From NCBI GenBank assembly GCA_965220505.1, contig CBDCQE010000001.1, positions 124,001 through 188,000 on the forward strand: a DNA stretch of 64,000 bases. The letters run 5' to 3'. A program made the position numbers and the translations under genes. The DNA comes from Bin87 sp965220505 (GTDB lineage Bacteria; Chloroflexota; Dehalococcoidia; Lucifugimonadales; UBA3495). Positions 33,177 through 42,536 of the stretch are shown here, one piece after another (positions within the stretch are counted from its first letter, which is position 1; every line of letters starts with the position of its first letter). The notes beneath the pieces are model-generated. The model searched no databases. It worked only from the letters and a program-made list of their open reading frames with translations, and was not told the origin of the DNA.

Positions 33177-35894
33177 ATGACTGCCTCTGCTTCCGCCATG
33201 CCCCGCGCCTACGACGCTGCCTCTGTCGAACAGCGCATTTATCAGACCTGGTGGGATGCTGGATACTTCGTACCGCGCATCGATCCCGACCGCCAACCTT
33301 TCTGCGTGGTGATGCCCCCGCCCAACGTCACGGGGGAATTGCATCTGGGCCACGCGCTGGGCGCTAGCCTCCAGGATTCCCTGGCCCGGTGGCATCGCAT
33401 GTGCGGCGATCCTACCCTCTGGTTGCCCGGCAAGGATCACGCCGGCATCGCCACCCAATGGGTGGTGGAACGCGCCCTGGCCGCGGAAGGCACCAGCCGG
33501 CACGATATGGGCCGGGAGAAGTTTGAGGAACACGTCTGGGAGTGGGTGCGCCTCTACGGGAACACCATTGACGAGCAGCACCGGCGTCTCGGCGTTTCGT
33601 GCGACTGGTCCCGCCTGCGGTTCACGCTGGATCCCGGCCCGGTCCACGCGGTGCGCACCACCTTTGTGAACCTGTTCAACAAGGGCCTGATCTACCGCCA
33701 CGAGCGCATCATCAACTGGTGTCCGCGCTGCTCCACCGCCCTCTCCGATCTTGAGGTCGATTACGAGGAGCAGGACGGCAAGCTCTATCGCATTCGCTAC
33801 CCGTCCGCTAACAATCCTGCTGACGGGGTCACCGTGGCCACCACCCGACCCGAGTCGATGCTGGGCGACACCGGCGTCGCCGTACACCCGGACGACGAGC
33901 GTTACACCGACAAGATCGGCGGTATGGTTACCCTGCCCATCGTGGGTCGCCAGATCCCGGTGGTCGGCGACACCGCGATCGAGATGGAGTTCGGAACCGG
34001 CGCTCTGAAAGTTACCCCCGGGCACGACATCGTGGACTTCGAAATCGGGGAACGACATAGCCTGCCCATTGTCACCGTCATTGGTTTCGACGGTTGCATG
34101 ACCGACGAGGCCGGCGTCAGGTACTCCGGCATGGAGCGCTTCGCCGCCCGCGAGGCCGTGGTTGCCGAGTTGGAGTCCATCGGGGCGCTGGAAGGTGTGG
34201 AGGATTACCACCATTCGGTGGGTCACTGCCAGCGTTGCAACGAGGTGGTTGAACCCCTCATCAGCATGCAGTGGTTCCTGAACGTGGGCAAGCACGACCA
34301 ACCGGGCACCATCGCCGGCAACGCCTACGCGGCCGTGGTCAATCGGGACATCGAAATTGTGCCGGACCGGTTCTCCCGCGTGTATCTGAACTGGCTGGAG
34401 AACATCCGGGACTGGTGTATCAGCCGGCAACTTTGGTGGGGTCACCGCATCCCGGTCTGGTACTGCGCCGCGTGCGGCGATCTCTCCGCCCACGTCGATG
34501 ATCCGGCGGCGTGTCCCAAGTGCGGCAGCGCGGACATCGAACAGGAAAGCGACGTGCTGGATACCTGGTTCAGCAGCGGCCTGTGGCCCCATTCGACGCT
34601 GGGGTGGCCGAATGCCGGCTCAACTGATCTCGAATACTTCTACCCCAACTCCGTGCTGGAAACGGGCTACGACATCCTGTTCTTCTGGGTCGCCCGCATG
34701 ATCATGCTGGGCATCGAAAACACGGGCGACGTGCCGTTCCGCTCGGTGTACCTGCACGGCATGGTCCTTGACGCCGAGGGCCAGAAGATGAGCAAGACCC
34801 GCGGCAACACCCTGGACCCGCTGGACCTGCTGGAACAGTACGGCACCGATGCGTTGCGTTTCGCCCTGACCACCGGCACCGCGCCTGGGAACAACCTGCG
34901 TCTGGGCGATGAAAAGCTGGAGTCGGCCCGCAACTTCGCCAACAAGATCTGGAACGCGGCACGCTACGTGATCAGCGCGATCGAGTCCAGGTCGGCTTCG
35001 GGAAAAAATCAACTGGGCGACTGGTACCATCTCCCCGCTCCCGCGCACCGCGAGGACCGCTGGATCGTCAGCCGACTGGATGATCTCACGACCACAGTGA
35101 ACCAGGCCCTGGCGGCGTTCGAACTCGGCGAGGCCCAGCAGAAAATCTACGACTTTGCGTGGAACGATCTCTGCGACTGGTATATCGAGATGGCCAAGGT
35201 CCGGCTCCGGGTTGCCGATTCGGCGGAGGCGACTGCGGCTGCGACAACGCTGGTTCACGTGCTGGAGCGTTTGCTTCGTCTGCTGCACCCGTTCATGCCC
35301 TTCGTCACCGAGGAGATCTGGCAGAACCTCACGGCGCGCGTTCCGTCGCCAGAGGCTGGCCTCCCCGAGTCCATCATGGTGTGCCCGTATCCCCAGCTCG
35401 ACGCGCCGCGCTCGGCTCCAGACGCCGAGGCGGATGTGGACATCGTGATGCAGACCGTGCGCGCCGTGCGCAACATGCGCGCTCAGTTGCGCATTCCCGC
35501 GGCCCAAAAATTGGAGGCCGCAATTGAAACCAACGGTATGAGAGCCGTCGTAGAGGAGGAGCAGGAGGTGATCTGCGCCTTGGCTCGAGTGGAACCGTTG
35601 CGGGTGTTGGACGCAGGAGACGCGGAGGCAATGTCAGGTGTCAGCCTGGTGGTCAATCCGTTGGTCGTGCGTCTACCCCTTGAGGGAGTGGATCTGCAGG
35701 CAGAATCCGACCGCTTGCATCGGGAGTTGGAGTCCAAGCGCCAGGACGAAACACGCAAAGAGCAGTTGCTGGCAAATCCCAACTTCGTTTCCAGGGCCCG
35801 AGCTGAGGTCGTTGAGAATGAACGCCAACGCCTGCAATCGCTCACCGAGGAGCGTCAGCGCATCGAGGACATAATCGCGCAGTTGGGGGTCTAG
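33177..35894 (+). CDS. valS: Valyl-tRNA synthetase
   Basis: 905 residues, class I synthetase. HIGH-type motif in 'PPPNVTGELHLGHAL' (around residues 43-57) and KMSKS-type 'KMSKTRGN' at about 537-544; a zinc-type cluster 'CAACGD...CPKCGSAD' and editing-domain segments 'TTRPESMLGDTGVAVHPDDERY'. The C-terminal coiled coil 'SDRLHRELESKRQDETRKEQL' ends 'RIEDIIAQLGV', as usual for ValS. The anticodon-binding domain is intact. The 296-base gap upstream (32881-33176) shows no T-box features and no other gene. Confidence 0.96.
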   Translation: MTASASAMPRAYDAASVEQRIYQTWWDAGYFVPRIDPDRQPFCVVMPPPNVTGELHLGHALGASLQDSLARWHRMCGDPTLWLPGKDHAGIATQWVVERALAAEGTSRHDMGREKFEEHVWEWVRLYGNTIDEQHRRLGVSCDWSRLRFTLDPGPVHAVRTTFVNLFNKGLIYRHERIINWCPRCSTALSDLEVDYEEQDGKLYRIRYPSANNPADGVTVATTRPESMLGDTGVAVHPDDERYTDKIGGMVTLPIVGRQIPVVGDTAIEMEFGTGALKVTPGHDIVDFEIGERHSLPIVTVIGFDGCMTDEAGVRYSGMERFAAREAVVAELESIGALEGVEDYHHSVGHCQRCNEVVEPLISMQWFLNVGKHDQPGTIAGNAYAAVVNRDIEIVPDRFSRVYLNWLENIRDWCISRQLWWGHRIPVWYCAACGDLSAHVDDPAACPKCGSADIEQESDVLDTWFSSGLWPHSTLGWPNAGSTDLEYFYPNSVLETGYDILFFWVARMIMLGIENTGDVPFRSVYLHGMVLDAEGQKMSKTRGNTLDPLDLLEQYGTDALRFALTTGTAPGNNLRLGDEKLESARNFANKIWNAARYVISAIESRSASGKNQLGDWYHLPAPAHREDRWIVSRLDDLTTTVNQALAAFELGEAQQKIYDFAWNDLCDWYIEMAKVRLRVADSAEATAAATTLVHVLERLLRLLHPFMPFVTEEIWQNLTARVPSPEAGLPESIMVCPYPQLDAPRSAPDAEADVDIVMQTVRAVRNMRAQLRIPAAQKLEAAIETNGMRAVVEEEQEVICALARVEPLRVLDAGDAEAMSGVSLVVNPLVVRLPLEGVDLQAESDRLHRELESKRQDETRKEQLLANPNFVSRARAEVVENERQRLQSLTEERQRIEDIIAQLGV

Positions 35895-35999
35895 TCCAAG
35901 ATTGCCATAATCTGCACGCGACGCTTGGATCGCCGGGGGGCCCAAGCTGTCAGAATACGTCCAGTTGACCTTTTATCGCCCCCGATCAGGAGTCTCTAG

Positions 36000-36653
36000 A
36001 TGACGCGCAACGTCGCCCGATTTTCGATTTTAGGTGTAATCGCCGTACTTGTTCTCGCCGCTACCACCGGCTGCTTCTTCGGCGGCGGGGATGAGCCCGA
36101 ACCCACTGCTACTCCCGACCTGGCAGCCACCATTGCGGCGGCCGTGGCGCAGGCCGTTCCAACGGCGACCCCCATACCTCCGACCGACACGCCGGAACCC
36201 CCTACCCCCGAGCCAACGCCCGATATTCAGGCTACCATCGACGCCAGCATCGCAGCGACCCGGGCCGCCATGCCCACGGCCACTCCGGTGCCGACGCCGA
36301 CGCCGACCCCGGTGCCCACCAGCACACCGGAGCCGACCAGCACCCCGGTACCCACGCCGGTTCCTACGCCTACCACCGTCCCCAACCCCGCCAGCCAGAT
36401 ACCGTGCATCGTGGTCGGCGTGGTCAGGAACAGTGGAGGACCGGTCAGCAACGCTCGGGTTATGGCCGTCAGCCAAGACGGTACCAACCGCATCGTAGCG
36501 GACTCCAGGTCCGACGTGGATGGCAGGTACCAGCTGTCGATCACCGAGTTTGATCAGTTTTTTAACATCTTTGTCGGAGGCAGCGACACCGGTGAGGACA
36601 CACCGAGAACGTCCACCGGTTGCCGTGTAATTCGCAACCTTACCGTGAACTAA
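36000..36653 (+). CDS. Lipoprotein with Thr-Pro repeat linker and a carboxypeptidase-regulatory-like domain
   Basis: 217 residues. Signal peptide with lipobox 'AATTGC' (Cys25). Then a long low-complexity linker (about residues 33-130) of PTPxPT, TPEP and PTPVPT units, a style typical of surface proteins in Chloroflexota. The C-terminal domain (about 135-217) begins 'CIVVGVVRNSGGPVSNARVMAVSQDG', the pattern of a Cna-B/CarboxypepD-regulatory beta-sandwich. Cell-surface attachment is likely; function unknown. A terminator follows. Confidence 0.8.
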   Translation: MTRNVARFSILGVIAVLVLAATTGCFFGGGDEPEPTATPDLAATIAAAVAQAVPTATPIPPTDTPEPPTPEPTPDIQATIDASIAATRAAMPTATPVPTPTPTPVPTSTPEPTSTPVPTPVPTPTTVPNPASQIPCIVVGVVRNSGGPVSNARVMAVSQDGTNRIVADSRSDVDGRYQLSITEFDQFFNIFVGGSDTGEDTPRTSTGCRVIRNLTVN

Positions 36654-36672
36654 ACCATTACGGTGAGTTCTG

Positions 36673-36705
36673 GCCCCGGCGGTGCGATACCTCCGGGGCT
36701 TTCTT
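36673..36705 (+). terminator. Terminator after the Thr-Pro lipoprotein gene
   Basis: Seven-bp stem GCCCCGG (36673-36679) with CCGGGGC (36693-36699), then TTTCTT. Confidence 0.75.
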
Positions 36706-36713
36706 CTGTCTGC

Positions 36714-36719
36714 TAGAAT
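36714..36719 (+). promoter_or_regulatory. -10 box for aroE-aroC
   Basis: TAGAAT preceded by TGC, immediately after the upstream terminator and 51 bases before the aroE ATG. Confidence 0.45.
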
Positions 36720-36770
36720 GTCGCGTACTCAACCCCGGCTCGCTTCGCTACTGCGTCAGAAGAAAACACG

Positions 36771-37634
36771 ATGATCAACTCGCCCCTCGGCATTATCGGT
36801 TATCCAATCGGCCACTCTATTTCCCCCCGGTTTCAGCAGGCGGCGCTGGACCATCTTGGGGTAGACCACCGATACCAGCCGTACGAGGTCCACCCCGACC
36901 GCGTGGCTGATTTTGTTGCCTCCCTGCGAGACGACACCGTCCTGGGCATCAACGTCACCGTTCCTCATAAAGAAGCGGTGATGCCGTTTCTCGACGAGAT
37001 TGACGACTGGGCCGCAGAGGCGGGGGCCGTGAACACCATCGTAAATCGCGACGGCCGCCTCGTCGGCTACAACACCGACGGCTACGGTTTCCTGCGAGCG
37101 CTCCGCGAGTCGGCCGGATTGGATCCTGCCGGCAAGCGGGCTTTGATACTGGGGGCCGGTGGATCGGCGCGCGGCGTGGTGCAGGCCCTGCTGCGGGCCG
37201 GCGTCGCCGAGCTGGCCATCGCCAACCGGACGCTGGAGCGGGCTGAGGCGTTGGCCGAACTGGCCACCAACCGCGGCGTGCCCGCGCGGGCCATCGAGCT
37301 GAACGCCCTGCAGTCGGACGATGTCGCCGCGCAAACCGACCTGATCGTCAATTGCACGTCGCTGGGTATGCACCACGGGCCCGATGAGGCTGCTTCTCCC
37401 ATGACGGCGTCGCAGATCCCTCCGTCGGCCCTGGTCTACGACCTCGTGTATAATCCCATGCTGACCCCGCTGCTCAGGGAGGCGCACTCGGTTGGAGCCC
37501 CGACTCTGGGCGGCATTTCCATGCTGGTTTACCAGGGAGCCGCATCCTTTGAGTTGTGGCTGGAAAGACCCGCGCCCGTTTCCGTGATGATGGATGCGGC
37601 ACTGGGCGCGATGCGCGAGCGCGAAGCCCAATGA
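36771..37634 (+). CDS. aroE: Shikimate dehydrogenase
   Basis: 287 residues; NADPH-dependent reduction of 3-dehydroshikimate. Seen: 'GIIGYPIGHSISPRFQQAALDHLG', 'GINVTVPHKEAVMPF' (catalytic Lys in V-P-H-K), 'GAVNTIVNRDGRLVGYNTDGYGF', the Rossmann 'LILGAGGSARGVVQALLRAG', and 'YDLVYNPMLTPLL'. Complete. It is 25 bases before aroC in the same unit. Confidence 0.95.
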   Translation: MINSPLGIIGYPIGHSISPRFQQAALDHLGVDHRYQPYEVHPDRVADFVASLRDDTVLGINVTVPHKEAVMPFLDEIDDWAAEAGAVNTIVNRDGRLVGYNTDGYGFLRALRESAGLDPAGKRALILGAGGSARGVVQALLRAGVAELAIANRTLERAEALAELATNRGVPARAIELNALQSDDVAAQTDLIVNCTSLGMHHGPDEAASPMTASQIPPSALVYDLVYNPMLTPLLREAHSVGAPTLGGISMLVYQGAASFELWLERPAPVSVMMDAALGAMREREAQ

Positions 37635-37659
37635 TCCCTATTCAGGAGCGTGAAACTCG

Positions 37660-38847
37660 ATGATACGTTGGTTTACTGCGGGCGAATCCCACGGTCAGGG
37701 ACTGATGATTATCGTCGAAGGGGTGCCCGCCTACCTGCCTCTGGATGAGGAATTCATCGCCCACCATCTGGGCCGGCGCCAGCGGGGGTACGGACGCGGA
37801 GGGCGTCAGCAGATCGAGCGCGACCATGCCCACATCCAGACCGGCGTTCGTCACGGGTACACCCTGGGCAGCCCCATCGGAATGCTGCTGGAAAATCGGG
37901 ACTGGGTCAACTGGCAGGACGCCATGGCCGTCGAGTACGTTGAAAATCCGTCGCAAGAAGGACGCAACCGCCGCGTCACGCGTATCCGCCCCGGTCATGC
38001 CGATCTTCCCGGCGCCATGAAATACGGGTTTCACGATGTGCGCAACTCGTTGGAGCGCGCTTCGGCCAGAGAGACCGCCGGACGGGTGGCCGCCGGCGCC
38101 GTTGCTATGCGCCTGCTGGAAGAGTTCGGCATCAAGCTGCACAGCCACGTGATCTCGATTGGCCGGATACACGCCGACCCTCCGGAACATGACGCCATCG
38201 ATTGGGATGCGGTTGAAGAGTCGCCCGTACACTGCGCCGACAACGCCGCCGCGGAAAAGATGATGGCGGAGGTGGACGCCGCGCGCGAAGCCGGCGACAC
38301 CGTGGGCGGCACGGTGGAAATCATAGCCGAAAACGTGCCCATCGGCCTGGGGTCTCACGTCCATTGGGACCGCAAGATCGACGCCAAGATCGCCCAGGCG
38401 TTGATGAGCATCAACGCCGTCAAGGCTGTCAGCATCGGCCCCGGCTGGGAGTTGATGGACGCTTGGGGCTCGGAGTTCCAGGACGTCATCGAGCCGGTCA
38501 CTGACCCCGATAACCCGTGGCAGCGCAAGACCAACCGCGCCGGCGGGACCGAGGGCGGGATGACCAGCGGACCACCCCTGGTGGCCCGTTTCGTCATCAA
38601 GCCGATTGCCACGTTGCACAACCCGCTGCCGTCGGTGGACCTGGATACCGGCGAGCCGGTACAGGCCCACTTCGAACGCAGCGACGTGTGCCAGGCGCCG
38701 CCCGCCGGCGTTATCGGTGAGGCCATGGTCGCACTGGTCCTGGCCGACGCCTTCATGGAGAAGTTCGGCGGCGATAGCATCTCTGAAACCCGTCGGAACT
38801 TTGAGGGCTACCAGGCGACTGTGGGCCCGCGCCTGCGCTACAGCTGA
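37660..38847 (+). CDS. aroC: Chorismate synthase
   Basis: 395 residues; FMN-dependent conversion of EPSP to chorismate. Hallmarks: 'FTAGESHGQGLMIIVEGVPAYLPL', 'RRQRGYGRGGRQQIERD', 'GSPIGMLLENRD', 'IRPGHADLPGAMKYG', 'RASARETAGRVAAGAVA' and 'NRAGGTEGGMTSGPPLVARFVIKPIATL'. Length and motifs are normal. Completes, with aroE, an aromatic amino acid unit. Confidence 0.96.
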   Translation: MIRWFTAGESHGQGLMIIVEGVPAYLPLDEEFIAHHLGRRQRGYGRGGRQQIERDHAHIQTGVRHGYTLGSPIGMLLENRDWVNWQDAMAVEYVENPSQEGRNRRVTRIRPGHADLPGAMKYGFHDVRNSLERASARETAGRVAAGAVAMRLLEEFGIKLHSHVISIGRIHADPPEHDAIDWDAVEESPVHCADNAAAEKMMAEVDAAREAGDTVGGTVEIIAENVPIGLGSHVHWDRKIDAKIAQALMSINAVKAVSIGPGWELMDAWGSEFQDVIEPVTDPDNPWQRKTNRAGGTEGGMTSGPPLVARFVIKPIATLHNPLPSVDLDTGEPVQAHFERSDVCQAPPAGVIGEAMVALVLADAFMEKFGGDSISETRRNFEGYQATVGPRLRYS

Positions 38848-39108
38848 GCGATCAAGGCAACGACGCGAATCGGATCAACGGCAAACTCGCTGGTTGTCCC
38901 CGCGGCCTGGTCTACCGCGCAGGCGATAAGCAGCGCATAGACACGGAAAGCGCTCGTCGCCGGCGTGAACCAGACTGCTCCCCTAACCAGGCCGGACGTA
39001 ACCTGACAGTCCATACGACCATCGACATGGCGCGCACCCAGACCTGGACCGGCGGCGACTGAACCTGTTCGCCAACGCTGACGCTCGTTTTACCCGGTGA
39101 GGCTCACC

Positions 39109-39801
39109 ATGACCACCAAACCCGTTGTTTCACCCCCGCCCGATACGACGCCGGCCGGCCGGTTCCCGGATACTCCCAAAGAGGATATGCAGAACCTCAT
39201 CCACCTCAACGAGCCTGGCTTCATCCCGGCTATCAGCCTCCATCTCGGCGCGCCCGACATTACCGCCGTGCTCAGCGAGTTCCCCATTGGGTGGAACGTC
39301 AGCCAACGATTGGGCCTGCTGTCTCCCGATTTGTTGATTGCCTTCAACGTTGATGTCGCCGCTATCATCGCCGATAACGGCTATTCCATTGAATACCACG
39401 GCAAAGCTCCCGATTTCGTGTTGGAAATCGCCTCGCGCAGCACCGCCCGTCGGGACGAAAGGGAGAAATGGGATGGCTATGCCGCCTACGGCGTGACGGA
39501 GTACTGGCGTTTTGACGACACCGACGGCCGCTTTTACAGCGTCAATCTGGCCGGCGACCGGCTGGTTAACGGGCGGTACGAACCCATACCCGTGGCTGAG
39601 ACCGGACACGCCAGGCATTGGGGTTTCAGCGACGCGCTGGGGTTGTACATCTGCTGGGAATACGGACATCTGCGCTGGTATGACCCTGCGACCGGCTATC
39701 TGCCCACCCATCACCAAGAAGCCGACCGGCGCCGTGTTGCCGAAGCCCGTGTCAGCGAATTGGAAGCTCAGCTCAGACGTTTGCAGGACGCTTCACCATG
39801 A
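39109..39801 (+). CDS. Uma2-family (DUF820) endonuclease-like protein
   Basis: 230 residues from the ATG at 39109, preceded by a GGTGAGG site six bases upstream. PD-(D/E)xK nuclease fold as in Uma2 proteins: 'PDLLIAFNVDVAA', 'GKAPDFVLEIASRSTARRDEREKWDGYAAYGVTEYW' (D ... E-x-x-S), then a C-terminal coiled coil 'RVAEARVSELEAQLRRLQ'. This superfamily is abundant in cyanobacteria and Chloroflexota and its function is unknown. The ATGA overlap with the next gene suggests translational coupling. No obvious gene was seen in 38848-39108. Confidence 0.85.
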   Translation: MTTKPVVSPPPDTTPAGRFPDTPKEDMQNLIHLNEPGFIPAISLHLGAPDITAVLSEFPIGWNVSQRLGLLSPDLLIAFNVDVAAIIADNGYSIEYHGKAPDFVLEIASRSTARRDEREKWDGYAAYGVTEYWRFDDTDGRFYSVNLAGDRLVNGRYEPIPVAETGHARHWGFSDALGLYICWEYGHLRWYDPATGYLPTHHQEADRRRVAEARVSELEAQLRRLQDASP

Positions 39802-40802
39802 AATACGGCGTAACCCTGCTACCCAGTTCCTACGAGTCTTTCCGTCGGCACGTTCGCCTGGCCGAGGATGTGGGTTTCGACTATATCGGCGTCGCGGATT
39901 CCCAATCCCTCTTTCGCGAGCTGTTCGTCTCGCTGGCGGTGGCCGCCACTGATACCTCGCGGGTCCACCTTGGGCCGTCGGTCACCAATCCACTGACCCG
40001 ACACCCGGCGGTGACCGCCTCTGCCATCGCATCGTTGCACGAACTTTCCGAGGGGCGGGCCTTCCTCGGCATCGGCACGGGTGACAGCGCCATTCTGAAC
40101 CTGGGGCTTCGGCCGGCGCGCATGCGTGCGTTGCGGGATTACGTCGGCGCGGTTCGGGCCTTCCTGGCCGGAAAAAACGCGGAGTACCTGGGCCGTGATG
40201 GTCATGTGCGGTGGAGCCGTGACCCGGTTCCCATAATGATGTCCGCCGAGGGTCCGCGAACCCTGCGGATGGCGGGCGAAATCGCGGACCGTGCAATGAT
40301 CCACACCGGGCTCACCCCCGAGATTCTGGCTGACACCGTATCACGCATCCGCGAAGGTGAGGCCGACGCCGGCAAACCGGCCGGCTCGACTGAGGTCTGG
40401 GCCTTCGCCAAGTGCAACATCGCGGACGACCACGGCGACGCCATCGACGAAATCCGCATGGCCCTGGCCGCCAGCGCGCACCATGCTTTCCGTTTCACCC
40501 TGGAAGGCAAGCACGTTCCGCCCGAGCTTCACGAGGCCATGCAGATCATCCAGGGGGAGTACGTTCCGGCCGAGCACGAGCAGGTTGGGGAGACGCGTAA
40601 CGCCGCCCTGTCCGACGAGCTGGGCGTGACCGACTATCTGGCCGAGCGGTTTGCCGTGGTCGGTACGCCTGAGGAATGCCGCGCCAAGGTTGCGCAAATC
40701 GATGACTCGGGCGCGGACGTCCTGCAGATCACCGCTATCAGCCACGATCCGGCCGACATTATCCGGCGCTTTGGCGAGGAAGTTATAGCTCACCGGTCAT
40801 AG
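39798..40802 (+). CDS. Luciferase-like (LLM class) flavin-dependent oxidoreductase
   Basis: 334 residues, distinct from the LLM protein at 2737-3756. Features: 'GVTLLPSSYESFRRHVRLAEDVGFDYIGVADSQ', 'HLGPSVTNPLTRHPAVTASAIASLHEL', 'GRAFLGIGTGDSA', 'VPIMMSAEGPRTLRMAGEIADRAMI'. The pattern fits the F420-dependent N5,N10-methylene-H4MPT reductase-like subgroup, so F420 or FMN is possible as cofactor. Starts with the ATGA overlap of the Uma2 gene. Substrate unknown. Confidence 0.88.
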   Translation: MKYGVTLLPSSYESFRRHVRLAEDVGFDYIGVADSQSLFRELFVSLAVAATDTSRVHLGPSVTNPLTRHPAVTASAIASLHELSEGRAFLGIGTGDSAILNLGLRPARMRALRDYVGAVRAFLAGKNAEYLGRDGHVRWSRDPVPIMMSAEGPRTLRMAGEIADRAMIHTGLTPEILADTVSRIREGEADAGKPAGSTEVWAFAKCNIADDHGDAIDEIRMALAASAHHAFRFTLEGKHVPPELHEAMQIIQGEYVPAEHEQVGETRNAALSDELGVTDYLAERFAVVGTPEECRAKVAQIDDSGADVLQITAISHDPADIIRRFGEEVIAHRS

Positions 40803-40824
40803 CTGGGGTTGTCAAATGACAAAA

Positions 40825-40854
40825 AGCAGGGGCGAATGATCTTTCGCCCCTGCT
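40825..40854 (-). terminator. Terminator of the P450-ferredoxin unit
   Basis: Perfect 12-bp stem (40825-40836 with 40843-40854, core GGGGCG) and six-base loop. On the minus strand it is followed by TTTTTG, so it ends transcription from the ferredoxin side; it may also stop plus-strand read-through. Confidence 0.8.
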
Positions 40855-40877
40855 GCGATGGCGGTTTGCCGTGTGTG

Positions 40878-41102
40878 CTACGGGAACAGAATTTCGCCCG
40901 TCTCCGCGTCCTCCACGGTAATCGCCGTCACCGGGCAGTTCTCCGCTGCCTCGATGATGGTTTCCTCAGGGTCGCCGGCGGCGTCTTTTACATAAGATTG
41001 CCGGTCTTCATTCAGGCCGAACGTGTTTTCCGCGAAGGTCTCGCACATGGCGTTGCCCACGCACACGTTGTAGTCCACGGTGATTTTCAACTGTCGGGCC
41101 AT
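40878..41102 (-). CDS. 3Fe-4S-type ferredoxin, probable P450 electron donor
   Basis: 74 residues. The cysteine pattern is C-x5-C (CVGNAMC) and a later C-P (ENCPVTAITV), with the usual Cys between these missing, which is typical of the single-cluster ferredoxins encoded beside bacterial P450s. The gene lies 70 bases downstream of a P450 gene on the same strand, so it is probably co-transcribed and donates electrons to one or more of the P450s. The reductase gene is not in the window. Confidence 0.9.
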   Translation of the reverse strand: MARQLKITVDYNVCVGNAMCETFAENTFGLNEDRQSYVKDAAGDPEETIIEAAENCPVTAITVEDAETGEILFP

Positions 41103-41172
41103 CGGGGTAACCTCCTCATGATGGTCAGGCGAATGAGAAACGTTAGCGGTGATTGGTTGCGGCGACCGGTTC

Positions 41173-42402
41173 CTAGCGAGTGAAAACCGGCAAGTTCAGC
41201 AGAGTGCGCTGTCCGACACTGGGCAGGTATTCCAGGTCCTGCGGGTCGGTTTCCAGTTCGAATCCCTCGAAACGGCGGGCCAGTTCGGCGAAGGCTTCTT
41301 GTCCCTCCAGCCGCGCCAGGGTAGCTCCGAGGCAATGGTGAACACCGCTGCCGAAGGCAACGTGGGGATTGGGATTTCGCGTGATGTCGAGCCCGTCGGG
41401 ATCCTCGAAAACCTCGGGGTCTCGGTTGGCTGACGAAATCACCCAGCGAACGCGGTCGTCCTTGCCTACCCGCTGCCCGTCGCCCATATCCACGTCTCGC
41501 GTCGCTACCCTTTGGATCGACTTCAGCGGCGAGTCGAACCGCAGCACTTCTTCGACGGCATTCACGATGTGGGCATCGGGGTCGGTTTTCAGGAGGTCGA
41601 ACTGGTCCGAGTGTTGAGCGAAGGCCAGCACCCCGTTGGAAATCAGGTCGTTGGTGGTCTCGTGGCCGGCTACCAGCAGCAACAGGGCATTTGCCAGCAC
41701 CTCGTCGCGGGTGTAGGCGCCCATGATTTCGCCCTTGCAGATCACCGACAGCAGGTCATCTCCCGGTTCGCGCACTCGCTCGGCGACGATTGGCGCCAGG
41801 TAGTCAGTTACCGCCTGCACGCCCTCCGCGTACATTCGAACCCGGTCCGGTTGGTTTCCGTCGAACCCGCACATCCGGCCGCACAGTTCCTTGACGAAAG
41901 CCCGGTCGCTGGGCGGTATATCCATCAGGCCGGCGATGATGCTGTAGGTGAGCGGCGTGGCGAAGTCGTGCATCACGTCCATCCGGCCGGCGCCTTGAAG
42001 ATCATCCAGCAGGTCGTTCACCGTCTGGCGGACCAGCGGGCGCCAGGTCTCCATGGCCTTTGGAGTGAAGTATCCATGGACAATCTTGCGCTTTTCCTTG
42101 TGCTTGGCGCCATCATTCTGGGTGAACTGGGCGGCCCGCCACTGACGCACCGCGGCGAACAGTTCCATGTCCTCTTCCGGAATAGACGGAGAAGGTGGGG
42201 CGTTGTCCCGCAGCGCTACTTCGGAGGAGAAGTATTCGGGGTGCCGCGCCGTCCACACCAGCCGCTCGTAGCTGGTCACCACCCACATCTGGTACTGCTC
42301 GTTCCAGTGCACCGGAGCCTCCGACCGCAACGCGCCAAAGAAGCCGTAGGGATCGCGGATGGCCTCGGCGGAGAACAGGTCGTCGTGGATGTTTGCGGGC
42401 AT
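41173..42402 (-). CDS. Cytochrome P450 (first of four)
   Basis: 409 residues. Oxygen-binding I-helix motif A-G-H-E-T-T at 245-250, E-x-x-R (E284, R287), and the haem loop F-G-S-G-V-H-H-C-L-G at 350-359 with Cys357 as axial ligand. Soluble bacterial class, no membrane anchor. The haem loop and the 'VHGYFTPKAMETWRPLVRQ' segment are shared with the other three P450s here. Substrate unknown (steroids, terpenoids, alkanes and aromatics are all possible). Followed by its ferredoxin. Confidence 0.96.
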   Translation of the reverse strand: MPANIHDDLFSAEAIRDPYGFFGALRSEAPVHWNEQYQMWVVTSYERLVWTARHPEYFSSEVALRDNAPPSPSIPEEDMELFAAVRQWRAAQFTQNDGAKHKEKRKIVHGYFTPKAMETWRPLVRQTVNDLLDDLQGAGRMDVMHDFATPLTYSIIAGLMDIPPSDRAFVKELCGRMCGFDGNQPDRVRMYAEGVQAVTDYLAPIVAERVREPGDDLLSVICKGEIMGAYTRDEVLANALLLLVAGHETTNDLISNGVLAFAQHSDQFDLLKTDPDAHIVNAVEEVLRFDSPLKSIQRVATRDVDMGDGQRVGKDDRVRWVISSANRDPEVFEDPDGLDITRNPNPHVAFGSGVHHCLGATLARLEGQEAFAELARRFEGFELETDPQDLEYLPSVGQRTLLNLPVFTR

Positions 42403-42457
42403 GGCGAACCCCTCAATGGGCGGGCGTCGGTGCGCTCAAAATTATCACAAGCGATGC

Positions 42458-42463
42458 TACAAT
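42458..42463 (+). promoter_or_regulatory. -10 box upstream of the HicB-like gene
   Basis: TACAAT preceded by TGC, about 73 bases before the ATG at 42537, in the divergent gap with the first P450 gene. Confidence 0.45.
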
Positions 42464-42536
42464 TCAAACGGAGGACAGTGCTCTGTCGCGCACCGGTCAG
42501 CCGGGCTCCAGTGCTGTCCCGCAAAAGGTGGACAAT

